Below, one piece after another: positions 58,314 through 64,000 of a DNA stretch of 64,000 nt (positions within the stretch are counted from its first letter, which is position 1; every line of letters starts with the position of its first letter). Below the pieces are notes generated by a model. That model searched no databases. It worked only from the letters and a program-made list of their open reading frames with translations, and had not been told where the DNA came from. Origin of the DNA: Nonomuraea basaltis (GTDB lineage: Bacteria > Actinomycetota > Actinomycetes > Streptosporangiales > Streptosporangiaceae). The stretch spans positions 86,415 to 150,414 of the forward strand of contig NZ_VCJS01000005.1 in the NCBI RefSeq assembly GCF_005893125.1, written 5' to 3'. The translations under genes were made by a program, and so were the position numbers.

Positions 58314-59075
58314 CTACGTGATCATGCGGATGGCGAACGGGTAGCGGTAGTTCTGCCCCCGGCTGGTGGCCATGGCGGCCTGGACGTGGAAGATCAGGGA
58401 CAGGATCCAGATGACGGGGAAGAAGAGGATCCCGATGAAGATGATCGTCAGGAAGCCCGCGACCACGTAGCCGATGAACATCGTGATCTGGAAGTTGAGC
58501 GCCTCCGCCGCCTGGTCCCTGACGTACGGGGACTCGTCCTTCTTCATCAGGTAGATGATCAGCGGGCCGATCCAGGAGACCAGCAGGCCGAGGAGGTGCG
58601 ACAGCATGGCCATCGTGGTGTCGTCGGTGCCGGGGCGGGGGCCGTACCTGCCGGGGACGTACGGCTCGCCGGGGCCTGCCGTGTATCCGTAGCCGGGCTG
58701 CTGCGGCTGGCCGTAGCCGGGCCCGTAGCCGCCGGATTGCGGCTGGCCGTAGGGGGGCGGCTGCTGGCCATGGCCGGATGGCTGACCGTAGCCGGGCTGG
58801 CCGTAGCTGGGCGGCTGCTGCCCATAGCTGGGCTGCTGGCCGTATCCCGGCTGGGACCCGGGCTGCTCACCGTAGCCATAGCTCGGCTGAGACCCGGGTT
58901 GCTGGCCATACCCGGGCTGGGATCCGGGTTGCTGGCCGTAGCCCGGCTGGGATCCCGGTTGCCGGCCGTACTCCGGCTGCTGAGGGCCGGAGCCCTGGTT
59001 CCGCGGGATCTCCGATGGGGGTACGTACCGGGTGGCGTCGTCGTCTGGCGGTGGCTGCGGCGGGTCCTGGCTCAT
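58314..59075 (-). CDS. PGYQ-rich membrane protein (DUF4870-like)
   Basis: A 253-residue protein starting at ATG 59075, overlapping the DUF3097 stop. Residues 30-140 are a disordered region with repeated [10 protein letters not shown] units. The rest has about three helices ([39 protein letters not shown], and [19 protein letters not shown]), the DUF4870 pattern with the [17 protein letters not shown] loop. The function of DUF4870 proteins is unknown. The repeats resemble those of the paralogue-like protein at 59896, on the other side of the DUF3097 gene. Confidence 0.75.
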   Translation of the reverse strand: MSQDPPQPPPDDDATRYVPPSEIPRNQGSGPQQPEYGRQPGSQPGYGQQPGSQPGYGQQPGSQPSYGYGEQPGSQPGYGQQPSYGQQPPSYGQPGYGQPSGHGQQPPPYGQPQSGGYGPGYGQPQQPGYGYTAGPGEPYVPGRYGPRPGTDDTTMAMLSHLLGLLVSWIGPLIIYLMKKDESPYVRDQAAEALNFQITMFIGYVVAGFLTIIFIGILFFPVIWILSLIFHVQAAMATSRGQNYRYPFAIRMIT

Positions 59076-59899
59076 GATGCCTCCGTAACGAAGTCGATCA
59101 GTTCCTCGACCCGGCCGAGCAACTCCGGCTCCAGGTCTGCAAAGGTCGAGACGGCGCCGAGGATCCGCCGCCACGCGTCCGCGGGCTCCAAGCGCCAGCC
59201 CAGGGCGGCGATCACGCCTTCTTTCCACGGTACTCCGCGCGGCACGTCGGGCCAGGCGGGAATGCGCAGCACGGAAGGTTTGACCGCCTGCCAGATGTCG
59301 ACGAACGGATGCCCCACCACGAGCACGTCCGGCGAGGTGATCTCGGCGGCGATCCTGCTCTCCTTGGAGCCCGGCACGAGGTGGTCGACCAGGACCCCCA
59401 GCCGGCGCCCCGGCTCGGGACCGAACTCCGCCACGATGGCCGGCAGATCGTCCACGCCCTCCAGGTATTCGACCACGACCCCCTCGACCCGCAGGTCATG
59501 GCCCCAGATCTTCTCGACGAGGGCGGCGTCGTGCACGCCCTCCACGTAGATCCGACTCTCTCTGGCCACCCTCGCCCGCAGCCCCTCCACCGCGATGGAG
59601 CCCGACGCGCTGCGCCTGGGGCCCGCCGGCGCGGCAGCGGGGCGTACCAGCGTCACGGTCTTGCCTTCCAGCAGGAACGCGGCCGGCGCCAGCGGGAAGA
59701 GCCGCCGCTTGCCGAACCGGTCCTCCAGCGTGACGGCCTCCTTGTCGCAGGCCACCACCGCGCCGCAGAAGCCGCTGTCGGCGTCCTCCACGACGAGGCC
59801 CAGCTCGGCGGGCACCTTCGGAATCTTGCCCTTGCCGGGCCGCCGCCAATTCTCCGCCAGCACATCGCCCTCGTACACACGGGGACCGTAGCAAATCAC
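59072..59899 (-). CDS. DUF3097 family protein
   Basis: A 275-residue protein typical of actinobacteria: [20 protein letters not shown], then [20 protein letters not shown] and [18 protein letters not shown], ending in an acidic helix. The [15 protein letters not shown] part resembles TOPRIM-type folds, and nucleic-acid work has been suggested for the family by this feature only. GTG 59899 overlaps the stop of the preceding gene (GTGA), and ATG 59075 of the next gene overlaps its own stop, so three genes form one operon. Confidence 0.8.
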   Translation of the reverse strand: MICYGPRVYEGDVLAENWRRPGKGKIPKVPAELGLVVEDADSGFCGAVVACDKEAVTLEDRFGKRRLFPLAPAAFLLEGKTVTLVRPAAAPAGPRRSASGSIAVEGLRARVARESRIYVEGVHDAALVEKIWGHDLRVEGVVVEYLEGVDDLPAIVAEFGPEPGRRLGVLVDHLVPGSKESRIAAEITSPDVLVVGHPFVDIWQAVKPSVLRIPAWPDVPRGVPWKEGVIAALGWRLEPADAWRRILGAVSTFADLEPELLGRVEELIDFVTEAS

Positions 59900-60723
59900 C
59901 CGCCGACCGCAAGGCGCTTACGCGCGCCGCTCCGGCGCATCACGACGACGATGGTGCCGACGATCGCGACGAGCAGCCCGGCGCCGGGGATCAGGAACAG
60001 CGCGGCCGACCCGCCGACGATCCCGCCCGCGGCGGCGGTCACCGGCTTGCCCACGCCGTACCGTACGTTCGCCGCCTCCTGGTTGGTGCAGGTCAGCTCG
60101 TAGTCGCCCTTGGCGGGCGCGTTGATCACGAGGATCTGCTCCCATGTGACGGCGCCGACCGTGATCGTCTGGGAGCCGGTGGTCTTGGCGAGTTTGGCCT
60201 GGCCGGGGCCGCCGGAGACCTGGCACTCGTATTTGACGGCCGTGTCGGTGGCGATGTAGATGGCCGGCTTGTCGGCCGGGTCGACCGTCACCGTGACGCT
60301 TTCGCCCGACGTGAACGTCTTGGTGGGAGCAAGGTCCGACACGCTGCTGAGCACGCCGCCGACGAACATGACCACGCCGACGACCGCACACACCACGGCG
60401 ATCGCCCAGGCGAGTGCGATCCACCAAAGGCTGGGCTTTATGGCTTTGGAGTCGATTCGCGGGGGGAACTGGGATGGTTGGCCGTATTGTCCGTACTGGG
60501 CCGGCTGCCCGTACTGGGCCGGTGGGTTCCCGTACTGCTGCGGCGGCGGGCCGTAACCGGGCTGAGGACCATAACCCGGCTGTGATCCGGGCTGAGGGCC
60601 GTAGCCGGGCTGCGATCCGGGCTGAGGGCCGTAACCAGGCTGCTGGGGAGGCTGTGGCTGACCGTAGTAGGGGCCCTGTCCAGGAGGCGGGCCGTACGAC
60701 GGAGGCTGTGATTTGTCCGACAT
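59896..60723 (-). CDS. PGYQ-rich membrane protein
   Basis: A 275-residue protein. Residues 1-95 are a disordered Pro/Gly/Tyr/Gln tract with [15 protein letters not shown] units. A membrane helix (LAWAIAVVCAVVGVVMFVGG) lies at about 105-128, an outer beta domain at 130-225 with two Cys (KYECQVSG and LTCTNQ), and a second helix at about 240-262 (LFLIPGAGLLVAIVGTIVVV). The tail is basic. It starts the operon with DUF3097 and the DUF4870-like gene. It may sense or organise the envelope; function unknown. Confidence 0.72.
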   Translation of the reverse strand: MSDKSQPPSYGPPPGQGPYYGQPQPPQQPGYGPQPGSQPGYGPQPGSQPGYGPQPGYGPPPQQYGNPPAQYGQPAQYGQYGQPSQFPPRIDSKAIKPSLWWIALAWAIAVVCAVVGVVMFVGGVLSSVSDLAPTKTFTSGESVTVTVDPADKPAIYIATDTAVKYECQVSGGPGQAKLAKTTGSQTITVGAVTWEQILVINAPAKGDYELTCTNQEAANVRYGVGKPVTAAAGGIVGGSAALFLIPGAGLLVAIVGTIVVVMRRSGARKRLAVGG

Positions 60724-60812
60724 GTGCGCAAGTGTGCTGCCTGGCACTTGTAAGACGCTAGCAACAGGATGGGAGACGGTGTTATCGCACCTTGTGGGCG
60801 AGAGCCGTACAC

Positions 60813-60839
60813 TTGGCACTCGGGAACACAGAGTGCTAG
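60813..60839. promoter_or_regulatory. CIRCE operator
   Basis: TTGGCACTC-N9-GAGTGCTAG matches the CIRCE consensus TTAGCACTC-N9-GAGTGCTAA at 16 of 18 arm positions. It lies 40 bases before the hrcA start, so HrcA should repress its own operon until heat shock. Confidence 0.9.
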
Positions 60840-60879
60840 ACACTTCGTTTCCTAGAGGGCAGAGGCAGGAGGTGAGCAC

Positions 60880-61893
60880 GTGCTCGACGATCGGAAGCTA
60901 GCGGTGCTCCGCGCCATTGTCGAAGACTACGTGTCCACCAACGAACCGGTGGGCTCCAAGGCGCTGGCCGAGCGTCACAACTTGAAGGTCTCCCCGGCGA
61001 CGGTCAGGAACGACATGGCCGCACTGGAGGAGGAGGGCTACATCACGCAGCCGCACACCAGCGCGGGCCGCGTGCCGACGGACAAGGGATACCGCCTGTT
61101 CGTGGACCGGCTCTCGCAGGTCAAGCCGCTGTCGGCCGCCGAGCGCCGGGCGATCGAGACGTTCCTCGCCGGTGCGGTCGACCTCGACGACGTGGTCACC
61201 CGCACGGTGCGGCTGCTCGCGCAGCTCACCAGGCAGGTGGCGGTGGTGCAATACCCGACGCTGACGCGCTCGACGGTCCGGCACGTCGAGTTGGTGCCGT
61301 TGCACGACCGGCGGGTCATGCTCGTGCTGATCACCAACACCGGCCGCGTCGAGCAGCGCGTGATCGAGCTGCCCGAGGTGGTGGAGGACGCCCGCATCGC
61401 GCATCTGCGCGCGGTGCTCAACGCCTGCCTCGACGGGTGCGGCCTGAGCAACGTGCCCGAGCTGGTCGCCGACCTGCCGGAGCGCCTGCCCGCCGAAGAC
61501 CGGCCCGCGGTGGCGACGATCCTGTCCGTGCTGCTCGAGACGCTGGTGGAGCGGCACGACGAGAAGATCGTGTTCGCCGGCGCGGCCAACCTCGCCGGCG
61601 CCGACTTCTCCGTCGGCCTGCGTGACGTGCTCGAGGCGCTGGAGGAGCAGGTCGTGCTCATGCGGCTGCTCGGCGAGACCACCTCAGACACCCCGTCCGC
61701 GCTTACCGTGCGCATAGGTTCGGAAAACCCCTACCTGCGAGGCACATCCGTCGTCGCGACCGGATACGGTTCTGGCGACAACCAACTGGCCCGGCTCGGT
61801 GTGCTGGGGCCTACCAGGATGGACTATCCCGTGACGATGGGCGCCGTGCGCGCGGTCGCTCGCTACGTCAGCCAGATCCTGGCTGCATCATAA
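60880..61893 (+). CDS. hrcA: Heat-inducible transcription repressor HrcA
   Basis: A 337-residue repressor. Residues 1-75 are a winged helix ([20 protein letters not shown], then [20 protein letters not shown] with HTSAGRVPT), the hallmark of HrcA; a GAF-like dimerisation region follows, with the inserted helical part. HrcA binds CIRCE and needs GroEL for activity. GTG 60880 has AGGAGGTGA 5 bases upstream. It heads the hrcA-dnaJ-rsmE operon. Confidence 0.95.
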   Translation: MLDDRKLAVLRAIVEDYVSTNEPVGSKALAERHNLKVSPATVRNDMAALEEEGYITQPHTSAGRVPTDKGYRLFVDRLSQVKPLSAAERRAIETFLAGAVDLDDVVTRTVRLLAQLTRQVAVVQYPTLTRSTVRHVELVPLHDRRVMLVLITNTGRVEQRVIELPEVVEDARIAHLRAVLNACLDGCGLSNVPELVADLPERLPAEDRPAVATILSVLLETLVERHDEKIVFAGAANLAGADFSVGLRDVLEALEEQVVLMRLLGETTSDTPSALTVRIGSENPYLRGTSVVATGYGSGDNQLARLGVLGPTRMDYPVTMGAVRAVARYVSQILAAS

Positions 61894-61904
61894 GAGGTCG
61901 ATAA

Positions 61905-63044
61905 GTGGCAAACAGCGACTACTACGCCACCCTCGGGGTGCGGCGTGACGCCAGTCAGGACGAGATCAAGAAGGCGTATCGCCGTCTCGCCCGCGAGCTG
62001 CACCCCGACGTGAACCCCGATCCCGCGACACAGGATCGGTTCAAGGAGATCACGCAGGCCTACGAGGTGCTGTCGGACCCGAACAAGCGCCAGATGTACG
62101 ACCTGGGCGGCGACCCCTTCAGCAGCGCGGGAGCAGGCGCGGGCGCCGCGGGCTTCGGAGCGGGCTTCCCGTTCAGCGACATCATGGACGCCTTCTTCGG
62201 CACGGCGGCCGGCGGCCGCGGGCCGCGCTCGCGTGCCCGCAGGGGCCGCAACGCCACCATCCGGGTCGAGCTCGACCTGCGCGAGACCGCGTTCGGCACC
62301 ACCCGTGAGCTGGTCGTCGACACGGCCGTCCTGTGCGAGGTCTGCCACGGCGCGGGCGCCGCGTCCGGCACCCACCCCGACACGTGTGACATGTGCAACG
62401 GGCGCGGCGAGATCTCCCAGGTCACCCGCTCGTTCCTGGGGCAGGTCATGACCTCGCGGCCGTGCCCGCAGTGTGGCGGGTTCGGCACCATCATCCGCCA
62501 CCCCTGCCAGGAGTGCTCGGGCGACGGCCGGGTGCGCACCCGCCGTACGATCAAGGTCCGCATCCCCGCGGGCGTCGAGGACGGCACCCACATCCAGCTC
62601 GCCGGAGAGGGTGAGGTCGGCCCCGGCGGCGGCCCGCCCGGAGACCTGTTCCTGGAGATCGTCGAGCGGCCGCACGAGATCTTCGAACGGCGCGGTGACG
62701 ACCTCCACTGCACCGTCCAGATCCCGATGACGGCCGCCGCGCTCGGCACGATCCTCACGGTGGAGACGCTCGACGGCGCCGAGGAGATCGACGTCCGCCC
62801 CGGCACCCAGTCCGGCCAGGTCATCACCATGTACGGGCGTGGCGTGCAGCGGCTCAACGAGTCCGGCAGGGGCGACCTGCTGATCCACGTCAATGTCGAA
62901 ACCCCGAGCCGCCTGGACACCGCGCAGGAAGAACTGCTGCGCGAGCTGGCCAAGCAGCGGGGAGAGGAACGCCCGCCGGGCAAGTTCGCACCGGGGCAAC
63001 AGGGTTTTTTCTCCCGCCTGCGTGACGCGTTCAACGGTAGGTGA
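61905..63044 (+). CDS. dnaJ: Chaperone protein DnaJ
   Basis: A 379-residue co-chaperone for DnaK. J domain 4-69 with HPD (33-35), a Gly/Phe-rich linker (AGAGAGAAGFGAGFPFSD), four zinc repeats (CEVCHGAG, CDMCNGRG, CPQCGGFG, CQECSGDG), and a C-terminal substrate domain. This is the hrcA-linked DnaJ type of actinobacteria; the dnaK operon copy would be elsewhere. GTG 61905 is 12 bases after the hrcA stop. Heat induction via CIRCE is expected. Confidence 0.96.
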   Translation: MANSDYYATLGVRRDASQDEIKKAYRRLARELHPDVNPDPATQDRFKEITQAYEVLSDPNKRQMYDLGGDPFSSAGAGAGAAGFGAGFPFSDIMDAFFGTAAGGRGPRSRARRGRNATIRVELDLRETAFGTTRELVVDTAVLCEVCHGAGAASGTHPDTCDMCNGRGEISQVTRSFLGQVMTSRPCPQCGGFGTIIRHPCQECSGDGRVRTRRTIKVRIPAGVEDGTHIQLAGEGEVGPGGGPPGDLFLEIVERPHEIFERRGDDLHCTVQIPMTAAALGTILTVETLDGAEEIDVRPGTQSGQVITMYGRGVQRLNESGRGDLLIHVNVETPSRLDTAQEELLRELAKQRGEERPPGKFAPGQQGFFSRLRDAFNGR

Positions 63045-63775
63045 CGTTGACCGTTCCGGTGTTCCTGGCCCAGGAGCTGGGCGGCGGCGCTGAGCTGACG
63101 CTCGACGGCCCTGAGGGCCGGCACGCGGCCTCCGTACGCCGCCTGCGACCCGGCGAGCGGGTCGACCTGACCGACGGCGCCGGTGCGGTCGCCGAGTGCG
63201 TTGTGCGCGAGGTGCTGAAGGACGCGCTCAGGCTCGACGTGATCGGCCGCTACGAGGTCGAGGCGCCCCGGCCGCGGCTGGTCGTCGTCCAGGGGCTGCC
63301 CAAGGGCGACCGGGGCGAGCTGGCGGTCGAGATGATGACCGAGGCCGGCGTCGACGTGATCGTGCCCTGGGCGGCCTCGCGCAGCATCACGCAGTGGAAG
63401 GGCGACAAGGTCGCCAAAGCGCTGCACCGATGGCGCTCGACCGCCCGCGAGGCGGGCAAGCAGGCACGCAGGTTCCATCTGCCGGAAGTGACCGAGCCCG
63501 CCTCCACCGCCCGCGTCGAGGCGCTGCTGGCCGGCGCGGCGCTGGGGCTGGTGCTGCACGAGGAGGCGGCCGAGCCGCTCTCCGGCGTGGCGCTGCCACC
63601 GGGAGGCGACATCGTGGTGGTCGTGGGGCCAGAAGGGGGCGTCTCGGAGGACGAACTGGCCAGGTTCCGGGCGGCCAAGGCCGTGCCCGTGCTGCTGGGG
63701 CCCACGGTCCTGCGGACGTCCACGGCGGGCGTGGCGGCGGCGGCCGTGCTGCTCGCACGTACCGGGCGCTGGTGA
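63041..63775 (+). CDS. rsmE: 16S rRNA m3U1498 methyltransferase
   Basis: A 244-residue SPOUT-class methyltransferase that methylates uridine 1498 of 16S rRNA. An N-terminal PUA-like part (LDGPEGRHAASVRRLRPGER) is followed by the knotted SAM domain: VVQGLPKGDRGELAVEMMTE, then VVVVGPEGGVSEDEL and LGPTVLRTSTAGVAAAA, the RsmE signature. The GTG start overlaps the dnaJ stop by four bases, so translation is coupled to the heat-shock operon. Confidence 0.93.
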   Translation: MTLTVPVFLAQELGGGAELTLDGPEGRHAASVRRLRPGERVDLTDGAGAVAECVVREVLKDALRLDVIGRYEVEAPRPRLVVVQGLPKGDRGELAVEMMTEAGVDVIVPWAASRSITQWKGDKVAKALHRWRSTAREAGKQARRFHLPEVTEPASTARVEALLAGAALGLVLHEEAAEPLSGVALPPGGDIVVVVGPEGGVSEDELARFRAAKAVPVLLGPTVLRTSTAGVAAAAVLLARTGRW

Positions 63776-63787
63776 GCTCCTGACGCG

Positions 63788-63981
63788 CTAAGGCGTGGGC
63801 TGGGAGGCGTCCATGAGCGGGCTGGTCAGCTCGCTGGGCTCGCTGGTCGCTTCTTCGTGCGGGCACTGGTCAAGAGGGCAGGCCGAAGGCTGCGTGGTCG
63901 TCTCCGGGGCCGTCGGCGTCGGTGAGGCCGACGGGCAGTCCTCCGGCGGTTCGGCCAGCTCGGCCGCGGACGGGCACGGGG
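63788..63981 (-). CDS. C-terminal end of a Pro/Thr/Glu-rich protein (cut by contig end)
   Basis: A leftward frame open from the contig end to TAG at 63788-63790. The visible 63-64 residues are low-complexity and Cys-containing: CPSASPTPTAPETTTQPSAC, then PHEEATSEPSELTSP and MDASQPTP at the end. It is probably the tail of a larger secreted or membrane protein with a disordered end. The start is outside the window. No domain can be named. Confidence 0.45.
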
Positions 63982-64000
63982 CTTTCTCTTATACACATCT
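63982..64000. other. Nextera/Tn5 mosaic-end adapter remnant (artefact)
   Basis: The last 19 bases read CTTTCTCTTATACACATCT, against the Tn5 mosaic end CTGTCTCTTATACACATCT: 18 of 19 positions agree and the final 16 are identical. This is library adapter left at a contig end, not genomic sequence. Confidence 0.93.

Noticed and set aside
1..63981. CRISPR arrays, tRNA or rRNA genes
   Set aside because: No evenly spaced direct repeats with unique spacers and no cloverleaf or rRNA signature were seen; a covariance search could still find a tRNA I missed.

Overview
The window is high-GC actinobacterial DNA. The gene order on the right (comEC, holA, rpsT, lepA, hemW, hrcA, dnaJ, rsmE, with a DUF3097 gene), a CIRCE operator, GTG starts and short overlapping stop/start junctions suggest a filamentous actinomycete, probably Streptosporangiales (Nonomuraea-like). 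That placement is inference. The last 19 bases match the Tn5/Nextera mosaic end at 18 of 19 positions, so the right edge is a contig end with adapter left on it.

Bases 1 to about 34,900 are a mobile element, entered from the left in the middle of its portal gene. From 1 to 20,720 it carries rightward late genes of a siphovirus-type prophage: portal, MuF-like protein, scaffold, HK97-type capsid protein, a GT-B glycosyltransferase, head-tail joining proteins, tail tube, frameshifted tail assembly chaperones, tape measure, tail-tip and fibre proteins, then a lysis region (single-helix membrane protein, collagen-like membrane protein, amidase endolysin, holin-like protein) and a strong terminator. 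Accessory genes sit inside this block: a leftward HTH gene with two 19-bp palindromes, a small leftward membrane protein and a secreted lamin-tail protein.

From 20,737 to 34,874 the content changes to that of an actinomycete integrative and conjugative element (AICE) or conjugative plasmid. A TTG-initiated FtsK/TraB-type DNA translocase, a small membrane protein and a DUF2637 protein lie in one leftward operon with many very small genes. GGGTTAA-type repeats lie at the 3' end of the translocase gene, where TraB-recognition (clt) loci occur in Streptomyces plasmids. Four copies of a structured intergenic element lie between the small genes; its central stem changes sequence but keeps pairing. 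Control genes are an HTH gene cluster, an HTH-sensor plus PP2C phosphatase pair, and two single-domain GntR proteins, each with palindromes or repeats nearby. A secreted nuclease lies near the right edge. No integrase, terminase or replication gene is visible; these would lie to the left, or be absent.

From about 35.0 kb the chromosome follows: comEC, holA, an ABC transporter with two giant FtsX-like permeases (one ATPase has an AbrB-like tail), rpsT, a membrane-anchored hydrolase, lepA, a thioesterase, a GNAT protein, a small ABC exporter, a MOSC protein, a GH18 chitinase whose signal peptide is out of frame, a styrene-monooxygenase-like flavoprotein, hemW, two PGYQ-rich membrane proteins flanking a DUF3097 gene, and the hrcA-dnaJ-rsmE heat-shock operon. 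All assignments come from reading motifs and context; no database search was possible.
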